Positions 35,935-44,682 are shown, counted from the first letter of the stretch. The stretch: 64,000 bases of DNA from Pedobacter quisquiliarum (GCF_014642175.1 NZ_BMIL01000006.1:1-64000), one strand, 5' to 3'. Notes: a model not told the origin generated them from the letters alone. Translations and numbers: made by a program.

Positions 35935-38127
35935 ATGATGAAATTACGATTAGCGCTCAAATACAATCAGCTGATGCTGACTTTACCCTTGTTTTTCTCC
36001 CTGTTGATGATGAGCGGGACCGTTGCCTTTGGGCAAGGAAATCTGGTTTCTAAACTGAAGGACTTAAAAGCAATGATTGCGGCACATCCCTTAGAAAAGA
36101 TTCACATGCAAACCAATCAACCTTTTTACAGCGCAGGCGACACTTTGTGGTTCAAATCCTACGTTATTGAGTCCAGCAGTAACTTACCTTCCCCTGCATC
36201 TAAGACTTTAAACGTAATGTTAGTCGGACCGTCCGGAGCTTTAGTGCAACAAGTTAAAACGAAAGTGCAGGTAGGACTTTCGAGTGGATACCTCCCTTTA
36301 CCAACTATCCTTGATGCTGGTGCGTATACGCTCCAGGCCTTTACAGGTGGGATGAACGAATATGGAGCAGCGCATCATTTTCGAAGAACAATACTTGTTA
36401 AAGGTGCTACGGATAAAGCCATAAAGCATAAGGTAGCGAGTTCTGGTTCAACCGTCAGGTTTGGTAACAATGGCGCAGAGCGATCTGCTAAGGGTTATGA
36501 ACTTGAGACAGTATCCTTGGAAGATAGCATTCAGCTAAAAATCCGTTATACGGGTACGGCGTCGGCCGGTACGATAACGATCCTTGCTGCACAGGATGGT
36601 GTTACCCGGTATATCAAGCGGCTCCCTCGCGTGGCGACCAACATTCAACTCCATGTTCCAAAGTCGTCATTCTATACCGGGGTGGTTCAGTTTACCGTCT
36701 TTGATGAACATGATATCGCAGTTGCTGAGCAACTCACATTTTGTAATCATCAGGCATTCTTAAACATAACGGCCGATGTGAAAGATCGATATAAAACGCA
36801 GGAGCCTTTGAATGTTAAGCTGAATGTGCGGAATGCAGCCGGGCTGGCAGATGTAAGCAGTCTGGCCGTTTCGGTTTACAATGTGGATGCATTCCCAACT
36901 GATGAAGGTGATGAAAGTACCATCTTCTCTGAATTGTTGTTGACAAGTGATCTGAGCGATGTTCCAGAACAGCCAAATGAATATTTCCTGGATTTGCCGG
37001 GTAAACTGTCGGAGGATAAGCTGCAGGAGCTGTTGAAAGGGAAACGACTGAAGCGATTTTCATGGATGGATAAGCTTTCCCGTGGATTGCCTCAGCCGGT
37101 TCTCGATGAACCTTGGATCAGTGGTCGCGTGCTGTTAGGCAACGGTAAGCCAATGATTGCAGGGGAGGTGGTTCTGGTTCAGGATGGCCAGGAAAAACGC
37201 GTTTATACCACAAAAACAGACAGCGTAGGGCGCTTTGCTTTTGGAGAACCTGAATTCTACGGTACGGTAAACTTTCTTGTCTCCTCACCTGTGAACGGTG
37301 CAAAGGTTTTTCTTGGTACATTAAAAAATAGCTTTTTAGATGCACAAGGACAAGCTTCTTTTCCGCGCTCAAAGGTTTCTGAAGGTGCAATTGGGGAGCA
37401 AGCGGGCTTGAAGTCTAATGATGGCAAGGCAATAGAATTACAACAAGTTCAGGTTAAAGGAAACAAGACCAATGCTGTTACCAGCTCCGCCAATCTTAAC
37501 GGGCCGGGCAAAGCAGACGTGGTAATACTTGCAAAAGATCTCCAGGCGACGCATGACATTTCCACGTATTTGATTAATCGTGTAAATGGTTTGAAGATAT
37601 ATCAAGGGAAAGTATACTCCAGGGAAATCCCGGAAGAAGGGCAGATGTTATCGCCACCGCCGCCCATGTTGCTTGTTGTAGATGGTACGATGTTGAACCA
37701 GGAAAGCTATAATATAGATGATATTAATCCGAATGATGTTCAAAGTATTGAAGTACTAAAAGGTGCTTCTGCAGCATTATACGGGATAAATGGAATGGGT
37801 GGTGTGCTAGTGATCACGATGAAGCGCGGCCGGGACCATTCTTCGTCTTCACCAAACGGGATGTCAGATGGTATCTTGTCTTTTTCAAGGACTGGCTTTC
37901 AGCCCCCACAGCAGTGCCAGGTTAAGCAGGCTGAACAGCTTCGAGGTTCAATTCAGGATAAGCGAACAGTCTTGTACTGGAATCCGAATATCGTGAGTTC
38001 GGCGGAAGGTGAAGCTGTTTTCGAGTACGTGAATCCGGGGTATGCGGGTAAGTTCAGGCTGGTTGTTGAGGGCATTAATGGCGATGGGCAGATCGGGAGA
38101 GCAGTTTACGACTATGAGGTGAATTGA
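35935..38127 (+). CDS. Exported MG-domain protein with TonB-dependent-receptor plug domain
   Basis: 730 aa; signal peptide to about residue 33 (VAFGQ). N-terminal region resembles macroglobulin MG2-like domains (HMQTNQPFYSAGDTLWFKSY). Around residues 395-455 is a carboxypeptidase-like beta domain, and about 520-630 a TonB plug-like domain with DVQSIEVLKGASAALYG and GVLVITMKRG. No 22-strand barrel follows; the last 60 residues look like another MG-like domain. Such proteins occur in Bacteroidota and probably form part of an outer-membrane complex. A second ATG three bases downstream is equally possible. Confidence 0.8.
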   Translation: MMKLRLALKYNQLMLTLPLFFSLLMMSGTVAFGQGNLVSKLKDLKAMIAAHPLEKIHMQTNQPFYSAGDTLWFKSYVIESSSNLPSPASKTLNVMLVGPSGALVQQVKTKVQVGLSSGYLPLPTILDAGAYTLQAFTGGMNEYGAAHHFRRTILVKGATDKAIKHKVASSGSTVRFGNNGAERSAKGYELETVSLEDSIQLKIRYTGTASAGTITILAAQDGVTRYIKRLPRVATNIQLHVPKSSFYTGVVQFTVFDEHDIAVAEQLTFCNHQAFLNITADVKDRYKTQEPLNVKLNVRNAAGLADVSSLAVSVYNVDAFPTDEGDESTIFSELLLTSDLSDVPEQPNEYFLDLPGKLSEDKLQELLKGKRLKRFSWMDKLSRGLPQPVLDEPWISGRVLLGNGKPMIAGEVVLVQDGQEKRVYTTKTDSVGRFAFGEPEFYGTVNFLVSSPVNGAKVFLGTLKNSFLDAQGQASFPRSKVSEGAIGEQAGLKSNDGKAIELQQVQVKGNKTNAVTSSANLNGPGKADVVILAKDLQATHDISTYLINRVNGLKIYQGKVYSREIPEEGQMLSPPPPMLLVVDGTMLNQESYNIDDINPNDVQSIEVLKGASAALYGINGMGGVLVITMKRGRDHSSSSPNGMSDGILSFSRTGFQPPQQCQVKQAEQLRGSIQDKRTVLYWNPNIVSSAEGEAVFEYVNPGYAGKFRLVVEGINGDGQIGRAVYDYEVN

Positions 38128-38294
38128 TTGTAAAAATAGCGGGTGGCCCATCCAGGCACCCGCTAAGGTAACACCAGTACTCAACGGTGAGTCATAAATC
38201 TCGAGCAAGGTAAGAGACGCAGATTAAAGGGGGATTAAAATTGATTGTCGTGTCCGTACTTTCAATACGGATTATTATAAAGCGTTCTAAATAC

Positions 38295-38322
38295 AAAAGT
38301 CCCTCGTTTCGGAGGGGCTTTT
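38295..38322. terminator. Bidirectional terminator
   Basis: An 11-bp stem with one G-T pair (38295-38305 with 38312-38322), A and T runs at the base, between convergent genes. A weaker stem without T-run lies at 38137-38145/38157-38165, just after the plug-protein gene. Confidence 0.85.
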
Positions 38323-38338
38323 GATAATTGTTTACGTC

Positions 38339-39085
38339 TTACTTTGCTAATACATACCTAAATCCGGTAACATATACCTCGAAAGGACCGATAGGTGGGG
38401 GAGGTTGGTTTGGATTGTATTCAAATCTTATCCTCACTTCATCGAATTCTTCTTTACCGTTGAGGCCGTCCAATCTGGCACCGCCAGGTAGACCATAAGG
38501 AATCACTTCAAAGCTTAGAGACTGTAGATATCGGGTACCACCGCTATGTTCCACCATCTTGTTTAACTTGGAATTCCAAAGACTTATATTAATCCCAACC
38601 CTTTTGTTTAATTCTTGATAATACGAATTCAATTCGAGTCCAAATCCAGTTAGCATTTTTGACATTTTAATTGTGATAATTGGGTTGGTACTATTTAAAG
38701 TCAGCAAAGGTGGATGTTCGTTTTCTACATACGGCTTTGCCCCCCATAATGCTGATTTGGGATGTGTTTTTAGTGCTTTGCCTTCGAAGTGTAAGGCGAG
38801 ATCCTGATTACACACTGAATCCAGTAGAGATCCATTTTTATATTTCTCCAGGGATAGGGGCTTCATCTTCAGATAATTTGCGGTCGGACGGGCGAAAGTA
38901 CTTACGGAATCATTGTAGAAGTAGTTCTCATCTGTAACGACTTGGTAGTAACCGTAGTTTCCTGGGTCTAGTGGGTGTGCCATCGTCTTTACTGGCTTAA
39001 GATCCGTCTGTTCTTCTTTTGCGCAGGAGCTTAATGTCGCAAGCATACCTAATGCGACAAAAGCGTTAATGAAGTGTTTTTTCAT
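38339..39085 (-). CDS. Lipoprotein of unknown function
   Basis: 248 aa with lipobox LSSC (C21). The mature part is beta-rich with no recognised motif; a Pro-rich patch (NQPPPPIGPF) precedes the last strand. A -7-like TACTTTCG (one mismatch) lies at 39119-39112. It is next to the mobile-element scar and may be accessory. Confidence 0.75.
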   Translation of the reverse strand: MKKHFINAFVALGMLATLSSCAKEEQTDLKPVKTMAHPLDPGNYGYYQVVTDENYFYNDSVSTFARPTANYLKMKPLSLEKYKNGSLLDSVCNQDLALHFEGKALKTHPKSALWGAKPYVENEHPPLLTLNSTNPIITIKMSKMLTGFGLELNSYYQELNKRVGINISLWNSKLNKMVEHSGGTRYLQSLSFEVIPYGLPGGARLDGLNGKEEFDEVRIRFEYNPNQPPPPIGPFEVYVTGFRYVLAK

Positions 39086-39183
39086 GTTTATAAATGGTTT
39101 TTTAATTGAGCGAAAGTATGAGATAATCGCTTGATTGATAATGGCGCGTAAACTATTGTTACATCGAATGTTACATGTGGTGA

Positions 39184-39483
39184 TTAGCGGGAAAGTAATC
39201 GTGAAAAGGATGGGAAAAGTAGATCGTTAATGAACCACATGTCTGTAAATAGAAAAGGGCAACCATTTCTGGCTGCCCCCGGTACGATTGTCTTAAGCAG
39301 GCCTAACAACTGCTCGAGCTGCTGATCAGACTGCTTAAGCAGCTCACTGAAACTAATCCCTGTTTGCAGGAACTTGCCAAGGTATATGGCAATTGTCTTT
39401 CTGGTAATCTTGACTTCCTTTTCTATGGCGCGCTGGGAAACACCGCGTTCAAGGAATAAAAGTATCTGTCTTATCTTATGCAT
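39184..39483 (-). pseudogene. IS21 family transposase istA, N-terminal fragment
   Basis: The first 65-70 residues (KIRQILLFLERGVSQRAIEKE, helix-turn-helix, RKTIAIYLGKFL, LLKQSDQQLEQLLG) resemble the N-terminus of Bacteroidota IstA. After that the frame runs into unrelated sequence and stops at 99 codons; the DDE domain and istB are missing. The start codon is only seven bases from the left inverted repeat of the IS3 element, so the normal IS21 end is lost as well. Confidence 0.7.
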
Positions 39484-39560
39484 GCTAATATAATACTCCC
39501 CATTTTCGAGACCAAAAGTCTGGTTATCTAAGTTAATATTTGAGTGTTAATTTTCATGTT

Positions 39561-40389
39561 TTATGCGGCTTTTTGGGCTACAGATTCTTTGTACCGGTTG
39601 TTGGGTGTTTGTTTGGTGGTATGGTGGGTTTTGGTGTGATAGTAATTGATGTACTCGGCTACCCCTTCCAGCAGATCGGTACCATTATCGCAAGGGTTTA
39701 GGTAGATGTAATCGTACTTGATGGACTTCCAGAACCGTTCGATCCAGATGTTATCTGTTGCTCTTCCTTTGCCGTCCATAGATATTAGGATCTGCTGTTT
39801 ATCCAAGAACTGGGTCCTGTACTGCGAGCCTTGGTCGGAGTTTACAATGCCGGGTTTTCCATGCCTTTTAATCGCATCTTCCAGTACCTGTTTGCACCAT
39901 CTCGCTTCAAGACTACCAGCTTATTCCCCAACCCATGATTTTTCGGCTATACACATCTATAATGGCCGTCAGATACATAAAGCCTCTTGCCATAGGAATG
40001 TAGGTGATATCGGTACACCATACCTGATTGGCATGTGTGATCTGCAGTCCTCGAAGCAGATACGGCTTGATGAACTCACGTAATCCTGCTTTGGTCAGGT
40101 TTTTTCGGCGATAGATGGTCTCCCTGCCCATGAGCTTAAACAACCTCCGGATCCGTTTGGGGCCAATGGGATACCCACGTTCTTTCAAATAATAAACCAT
40201 AGAGACTACACCCTCGGTAGGGTGCCTGATCAGGTGCTTGTCCATCAGGGTCATCATTTTTACATTTTCTGGCTTTTCTTCTACGGGGCGGTAATACAAA
40301 TTACTTCTGCTGACTGTGAGTAGATCACATTGCCTGCGGACAGATAAATGCCGCCAGCCTGGACGGATATATTCCGCACGCTGCCTCAT
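39561..40389 (-). pseudogene. IS3 transposase OrfB, inactivated by a frameshift
   Basis: The DDE integrase is split. Codons from 40389 down to 39913 give the N-terminal part with the first catalytic Asp in WCTDITYIP, ending at TAG just after KIMGWGISW. The next frame continues SLEARWCKQVLEDAIKR, carries the second Asp in VNSDQGSQY and the Glu in NIWIERFWKS, and ends at 39561. One extra base within 39915-39918 accounts for the shift. It could be a real mutation or a sequencing error. Confidence 0.85.
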
Positions 40390-40682
40390 TTCCCCATTTT
40401 GGCTGAGACTTTTTTTAAAAAGTCATTCTCCACTTTCAGCTGCCCGATCTGCGCGTAAAGCTTCTCCGTATCGACTGTTTCACTCTCATCAGAGGCAGAT
40501 CCTGGACGATCAAAAATACCAGGCAGCTTATCTAAAAGCTCCGACTTCCACTTGGAAATAACGATTGGACTGACATCGAACTTCTTGCCTAATTCGGCTA
40601 AAGTTTCCTGATTCTTAATGGTTTCCAAAGCCACTTTGGCTTTAAATCCAGACGTGAATTTACGCCGGGTTTGCTTGCTCAT
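40386..40682 (-). CDS. IS3 family transposase OrfA (helix-turn-helix protein)
   Basis: 98 aa, intact. Starts KQTRRKFTSGFKAKVALETI and has the HTH segment LAELGKKFDVSPIVISKWK followed by a leucine-zipper-like stretch (EKLYAQIGQLKVENDFLKK). It overlaps orfB as ATGA, so re-initiation rather than the classical -1 frameshift would link the two. It binds the element's ends, but with OrfB broken the element should not move by itself. Confidence 0.88.
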   Translation of the reverse strand: MSKQTRRKFTSGFKAKVALETIKNQETLAELGKKFDVSPIVISKWKSELLDKLPGIFDRPGSASDESETVDTEKLYAQIGQLKVENDFLKKVSAKMGK

Positions 40683-40729
40683 CTCTTTAGTTAAGTTAAG
40701 GATTTTCTAACTAAACAAATGGTCCTGAT

Positions 40730-41035
40730 TTAGGGGAGTATTATATCCGTAAGATTATACTTCCACTTTAAATAATCTTGCGTGTGCTTTAGTGAAGTTT
40801 GATACCGGCATAGAGTACCCTTGCTAAACTCTTTACCCAATAAGGCTTCCACTTTCTTGTTATGTTCTTTAAATATCTTGATCAGATTTCGAGGTTTCTC
40901 AGTCTTTCCCTGGAACTTGTTGCGGATAGTTTCGGCGGTAACTATTTCATCCGCTTCGTTTAGCCAGCGGTGTGCTTCATAAACTTTGGTTTCTGGAAGT
41001 AGTAAGCTTACTAAGGTGTGGTATCCGTCCTGCAT
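40730..41035 (-). pseudogene. Tyrosine recombinase (integrase) fragment
   Basis: 101 codons. Residues 15-98 resemble the arm/SAM-like N-terminal DNA-binding region of Bacteroidota integrases (KVYEAHRWLNEADEIVTAET, KEHNKKVEALLGKEFSKGT, RYQTSLKHTQDYLKWKY). The extreme N-terminus is replaced by unrelated residues, and the whole catalytic domain (R-HxxR-Y) is cut off where the IS3 inverted repeat begins. It lies 130 bases from the 3' end of tRNA-Ser. A -7 box at 41057-41064 could still drive it. Confidence 0.75.
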
Positions 41036-41056
41036 GAAGTTAGAAATCTAAACCAC

Positions 41057-41064
41057 CAAAGCTA
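41057..41064 (-). promoter_or_regulatory. -7 promoter box before the integrase fragment
   Basis: The minus strand reads TAGCTTTG, an exact TAnnTTTG match, 21 bases before the ATG of the fragment. Confidence 0.5.
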
Positions 41065-41132
41065 AAAATATAAGACCTAGTCCACAACTTTTTGACTTGA
41101 CCCAAACATTGTTCGAGATAGCCCTTAAACGA

Positions 41133-41155
41133 AAAAAGCCCCAAATCGGGGCTTT
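41133..41155 (-). terminator. Terminator of the tRNA-Ser gene
   Basis: An 8-bp stem (41135-41142 with 41148-41155), GC-rich, followed on the minus strand by a run of six T. Confidence 0.85.
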
Positions 41156-41165
41156 AGTTCTTATG

Positions 41166-41250
41166 CGGAGAGTGGGGGATTCGAACCCGCGGACCTGTAA
41201 CAGTCAACAGTTTTCAAGACTGCCGCAATCGACCACTCTGCCAACTCTCC
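41166..41250 (-). tRNA. tRNA-Ser (anticodon UGA)
   Basis: 85 nt on the minus strand. The 7-bp acceptor stem pairs 41250-41244 with 41173-41167. The anticodon loop reads CTTGAAA between CAGT and ACTG, giving anticodon TGA (serine UCA/UCG). There is a long class II variable arm and the T-loop GGTTCGAATCC. CCA is not encoded. A -7 box (TACTTTTG, minus strand 41262-41255) lies four bases upstream. Confidence 0.95.
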
Positions 41251-41254
41251 GCGA

Positions 41255-41262
41255 CAAAAGTA
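41255..41262 (-). promoter_or_regulatory. -7 promoter box of tRNA-Ser
   Basis: The minus strand reads TACTTTTG, an exact TAnnTTTG match. Its end is four bases from the mature tRNA 5' end, so transcription must begin about 3-5 bases after the box. Confidence 0.75.
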
Positions 41263-41346
41263 CAAACTCCGGCCGGAACTGCAAATAGGGGCATGCTTTT
41301 TTTTCTGAAATGCCGCTAAGGCACTTAGAATGAGGAGGAATAAATT

Positions 41347-42330
41347 TTATTTATGCAGTTTATTCTCGATTTCAACGTGTTTTTTAAACGTGTTGAAGTT
41401 TGGTTTGATGATTTTTACGCTTCTTTTTGTAAGATCTATACTCGCGTTTAGCTCAAAACCCAGCAAGAGGATCAAAGAATTCAGGTATAACCAGATCATA
41501 ATCACCAGTAAGGTTCCGATAGAACCGTAGATTTTATTGTATGAACCAAATTGATTGATGTAAAAGGAGAATCCCCATATTGTGAGGAAAGCAAGAATGG
41601 TTGCAAGGAATGAACCGGGGCTGAAGAACTTCCACTTTTTCGCATTTGCGGGACCATAGCGGTATAAGATGGATATTGTCACGAAATACAGAATACCCAA
41701 TAGTGCCCATCGGGTGAGTTGTATGGCATAATAGGTGAGGTTACCTTTGATATGAAGTTCTGTTTTGATGTAGGTCAACGCAATTTCACCGACCGTCATC
41801 GCCCCTATGCAGATGATTACGGAGAAGGCAATGATCAGCGTAAGCACAATTGCGATGATGCGCTGCTTGAGCCAGGAACGGGTTTCTATGATCAGGGAAG
41901 ACTTGTTAAATGCAACCATCAGGTAATGCACACCGTTTGTGGCGAAGATGAGTGATAGTACGAAACCCAGGGACAATAATTTACCATTCTGAATCTTTAC
42001 GATCTCTTCTATTGTACTCTGGAACGCTTCGAAAGCTTTAGTTGGTAAGATCAGCGCAATGAGCGACATCAGCTGATTTTGAAAGCCATCAGGCAAAAAG
42101 GGAATCAGGGTGAACAGGAAAATGATTGCCGGGAATATCGCCAGCATGAAATTATAGGCGAGGGAAGATGCGCGATCAATCAGCGAATCTTTAGAGATCT
42201 CTTTGATGAAAAAAGCAGCAATGGTGTATACCGGAAGCGGGCTGAAACCTGGTAATACGTATACCTTCGTCCATTCTATAAACAGATGATAGATACGTAT
42301 TCGTAAGAGTTGCTTATGTACCCATTCCAT
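41347..42330 (-). CDS. YihY/BrkB family inner-membrane protein
   Basis: 327 aa with about six membrane helices. Family landmarks are DRASSLAYNFMLAIFPAIIF near residues 52-72 and GSIGTLLVIMIWLYLNSLILLLG in the last third, with RYGPANAKKW between. YihY-type proteins (once called RNase BN in error) have no firmly known function. It is the last gene of a four-gene minus-strand unit (PASTA protein, MltG, thioesterase, YihY). Confidence 0.9.
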   Translation of the reverse strand: MEWVHKQLLRIRIYHLFIEWTKVYVLPGFSPLPVYTIAAFFIKEISKDSLIDRASSLAYNFMLAIFPAIIFLFTLIPFLPDGFQNQLMSLIALILPTKAFEAFQSTIEEIVKIQNGKLLSLGFVLSLIFATNGVHYLMVAFNKSSLIIETRSWLKQRIIAIVLTLIIAFSVIICIGAMTVGEIALTYIKTELHIKGNLTYYAIQLTRWALLGILYFVTISILYRYGPANAKKWKFFSPGSFLATILAFLTIWGFSFYINQFGSYNKIYGSIGTLLVIMIWLYLNSLILLLGFELNASIDLTKRSVKIIKPNFNTFKKHVEIENKLHK

Positions 42331-42342
42331 CTATACAAATTG

Positions 42343-42747
42343 CTAAAAAAACTTGATCATTCGTTCTACGAAAGCGGGTGGAGGTAGACATGGCTTTTTC
42401 TTCTCCATATCAAAAAACACAAGTGTGGTTTTTCCGATATTGATGAGCTCCTCAGCTTCATTGAAAATCTCATAGATAAACTTGATTCTGATGCCCGGCT
42501 TCTCATCAACAGTCGTTTTGATGGTGAGCTCCTGATCGTAGAACGCTGGCTTGATAAACTTGCTGTTAAGCTCCAATAAGGGCATCATAACGCCATCATT
42601 TTCCATTTCCTGGTAAGTCATGCCCAGACTTCTAAGCATCTCCACACGTCCAATTTCATAATATTGTGCGTAGTTACCATTGTAGACATAGCCCATTTGA
42701 TCGGTTTCACTGTATCTGACTCTTATTTTTGTGCTGTGTGTGTACAT
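42343..42747 (-). CDS. Acyl-CoA thioesterase, YbgC/4HBT hotdog family
   Basis: 134 aa single hotdog domain. The active-site segment reads SETDQMGYVYNGNYAQYYE with the catalytic aspartate in TDQMG. It hydrolyses short or aromatic acyl-CoA thioesters in the cytoplasm; the natural substrate is unknown. Four bases from mltG, twelve from the YihY gene. Confidence 0.88.
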   Translation of the reverse strand: MYTHSTKIRVRYSETDQMGYVYNGNYAQYYEIGRVEMLRSLGMTYQEMENDGVMMPLLELNSKFIKPAFYDQELTIKTTVDEKPGIRIKFIYEIFNEAEELINIGKTTLVFFDMEKKKPCLPPPAFVERMIKFF

Positions 42748-42750
42748 TGC

Positions 42751-43800
42751 TTATCTGAAAATCTTTCTTGCGTTTAGTGCTGCCCTGTATTTGTCCGCAT
42801 TTACCTCATGTTCTGCACGGGTCTTTGCAAAGTTGTGGTAACCGGAGAAATCCTCCTTGGCGCACATGAAAATGTAATCATGGTTCTCCTTGTTTAATAC
42901 TGCATCAATTGCAGCGATGCTCGGCATCATGATTGGACCCGGAGGCAGGCCGCTATATTTATAGGTGTTGTATGGTGACTCTACACGCAATAATGGTCCT
43001 GTTACACGTTTTACTGTAAAATCGCCATTGGCATAAATCACTGTTGGATCTGCTTGCAATCTGATGCCCTTTGAAAGACGATTTAAATATAAGCCGGCAA
43101 TGGTTGGCATTTCTTTATCGTATAAAGCTTCACCATCAACGATGGACGCCAAAATGGTCACCTGAATAGGCGTAAGTTTCAATGCCGCGGCCTTGTCTTT
43201 GCGTGCCTGCGACCAGAACTTGCTGTACTCCTGGTGCATTCTTTCCAGGAAATCTGGTGCAGCGGTATTCCAGTACATCTCATAGGTGTTTGGAATAAAC
43301 ATGGTGTAGAAGTTCTCTTTATTGAAGCCATATTTTTCGAACACACTTGTAGAATCCAGATAGGTAATGAAAGTAAGCGAGTCCGGCTCCAGTTGTCTGG
43401 AAAGGTATCCTGCGAAGTTCTCTTTTTTGCGTAAGCCCTGGAACTTCAGCTTAACCGGTTCCTGATTGCCGGCCTTAATCATGTTGATCAGGCTTCGGTT
43501 GTTCATGCCCTTTTTCAGGCTATACTTTCCTGGCTTCAACTTGGTATAGAGTTCCATCTTTAATGCCGCTTTCTGGAAAGCACCTACGTCATTTAAGATC
43601 TTCTTTTGCTCAACTTCCTTTAGCAGTTCTTCCATTCCAGCACCGGTACGCACATACAAGAACTTCTCGTTGTCCGTAACGTTTCCTGCGAAGTAGGTCT
43701 TGTAAAATTGCAGACCCACTACAGCGCCTACAATGGCAATGAGGAGCACGACTGCTATGATGATTTTCCTGGTAGAAAGGGTTTTCTTTTCGTTTTGCAT
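42751..43800 (-). CDS. mltG: Endolytic murein transglycosylase MltG
   Basis: 349 aa from the ATG at 43800. A single N-terminal membrane helix (about residues 13-33) and a YceG-like periplasmic domain. The conserved core has ASIVDGEALYDKEMPTIAGL and NRLSKGIRLQADPTVIYA, containing the catalytic glutamate. It cuts nascent glycan strands and so sets their length. A start at 43842 would add 14 residues and overlap the PASTA gene by 26 bases; the downstream ATG leaves a 16-base gap and a normal N-terminus. Confidence 0.93.
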   Translation of the reverse strand: MQNEKKTLSTRKIIIAVVLLIAIVGAVVGLQFYKTYFAGNVTDNEKFLYVRTGAGMEELLKEVEQKKILNDVGAFQKAALKMELYTKLKPGKYSLKKGMNNRSLINMIKAGNQEPVKLKFQGLRKKENFAGYLSRQLEPDSLTFITYLDSTSVFEKYGFNKENFYTMFIPNTYEMYWNTAAPDFLERMHQEYSKFWSQARKDKAAALKLTPIQVTILASIVDGEALYDKEMPTIAGLYLNRLSKGIRLQADPTVIYANGDFTVKRVTGPLLRVESPYNTYKYSGLPPGPIMMPSIAAIDAVLNKENHDYIFMCAKEDFSGYHNFAKTRAEHEVNADKYRAALNARKIFR

Positions 43801-43816
43801 ACTTGAAAAATGGTCT

Positions 43817-44587
43817 CTAGAACGATTGGTTAGATAAAACAATGTTTACCGGCGTTCCGATTTTTACTTTACTTACCGAATCTGTCACGACTGGCGTTTG
43901 CATGATGATTACTGCATTTGCGGTATCCGTTACTGCGCCTTCATACGTTACCGTACCCAATGCGAGCATAGACCCTCTAAGTGCAAAACGTGCCTCGTCT
44001 ATCGTTAGGCCAAGCAGTGTTGGAATCTCCACATCTTCGTTTCCGCGGCCATCACCCAATACAAGGTCAATTCTGGATCCCTTAGGAAGGGTTTGCCCGG
44101 CCTTAATCTCCTGTCCGCCAAATGAGGCACTTAATACAACATCGCGACTAACGTCTGCCTTATACGTGGTGTCACCAATTTTCAGACCATAACCTTCTAG
44201 TAGTGGCTGAACCTCACGGATGGACTTGAACTCGATATCTGGAAACTTCACGTCAGGAGCAGAGCCTTTGTTAATCGTAAGGTAAATGGTTCTGTTGTCT
44301 TTCACGAAAGTCTCTGCATCCGGATCCTGGTCAATAACAATCCCCGGTGGCTTGTCCATGATGTAAACAGAGTCTACTTCATACCTTAAACCAGCAGCTT
44401 CGAGCTTGGTTACCGCCTGTGTAAAAGACAATCCTTTAAGTGCGGGTACGCTTAAGCCCTGACCATGTTTAGTGTAATACCGCAAACTGAAGAAAGCAAT
44501 GGACAGCAGCACCGCTACGGTTACGACTGCTGCAAGAAGGTTATTTCGGAAAGATTTGGTTTTAAGATAGGCTATGAATTTGCTCAT
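43817..44587 (-). CDS. PASTA domain membrane protein
   Basis: 256 aa from the ATG at 44587. A short cytoplasmic N-terminus, one membrane helix (about 18-38), then three PASTA repeats (VPALKGLSFTQAVTKLEAAG; FPDIEFKSIREVQPLL; IPTLLGLTIDEARFAL). PASTA domains bind peptidoglycan or stem peptides; here there is no Ser/Thr kinase or transpeptidase domain, unlike PknB or PBP2x. The longest frame opens at 44659, upstream of the -7 box at 44618-44625, so that start is rejected. Co-transcription with mltG suggests a cell-wall role. Confidence 0.88.
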   Translation of the reverse strand: MSKFIAYLKTKSFRNNLLAAVVTVAVLLSIAFFSLRYYTKHGQGLSVPALKGLSFTQAVTKLEAAGLRYEVDSVYIMDKPPGIVIDQDPDAETFVKDNRTIYLTINKGSAPDVKFPDIEFKSIREVQPLLEGYGLKIGDTTYKADVSRDVVLSASFGGQEIKAGQTLPKGSRIDLVLGDGRGNEDVEIPTLLGLTIDEARFALRGSMLALGTVTYEGAVTDTANAVIIMQTPVVTDSVSKVKIGTPVNIVLSNQSF

Positions 44588-44617
44588 TTCTGTTTGTAGA
44601 TGTACATGGAAACTGGT

Positions 44618-44625
44618 CAAAAATA
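44618..44625 (-). promoter_or_regulatory. -7 promoter box of the PASTA-mltG unit
   Basis: The minus strand reads TATTTTTG, an exact TAnnTTTG match, 30 bases before the ATG at 44587. Confidence 0.7.
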
Positions 44626-44674
44626 GACTAAAAAAATATTTTATAGGAATTAAAATCATTTAGGGGTACTTATT

Positions 44675-44682
44675 TATATTTG
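44675..44682 (+). promoter_or_regulatory. -7 promoter box directly at the ddl start
   Basis: TATATTTG, an exact TAnnTTTG match. Only three bases separate it from the ATG at 44686, so transcription would begin at or next to the start codon and the mRNA would be leaderless. Confidence 0.6.

Larger units (their letters stand above)
39490..40744 (-). mobile_element. IS3 family insertion sequence, frameshifted
   Basis: About 1255 bp bounded by 25-base imperfect inverted repeats, 39490-39514 and 40720-40744: the outer 12 bases (ATAATACTCCCC) are identical and 19 of 25 match. Inside are orfA and a broken orfB in the usual order on the minus strand. No 3-5 bp direct repeat flanks the ends, so the element has probably taken part in an adjacent deletion. 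Confidence 0.85.

Noticed and set aside
39490..40744. Target-site duplication of the IS3 element
   Set aside because: Several choices of outer boundary were tried; flanking triplets to pentamers do not match.
41166..41250. tRNA-Phe (GAA)
   Set aside because: GAA appears in the loop but the seven-base loop register gives TGA as anticodon, and the long variable arm fits tRNA-Ser.
43817..43842. Real overlap of mltG with the PASTA gene
   Set aside because: The overlap exists only with the upstream ATG 43842; ATG 43800 gives a more normal N-terminus and no overlap.
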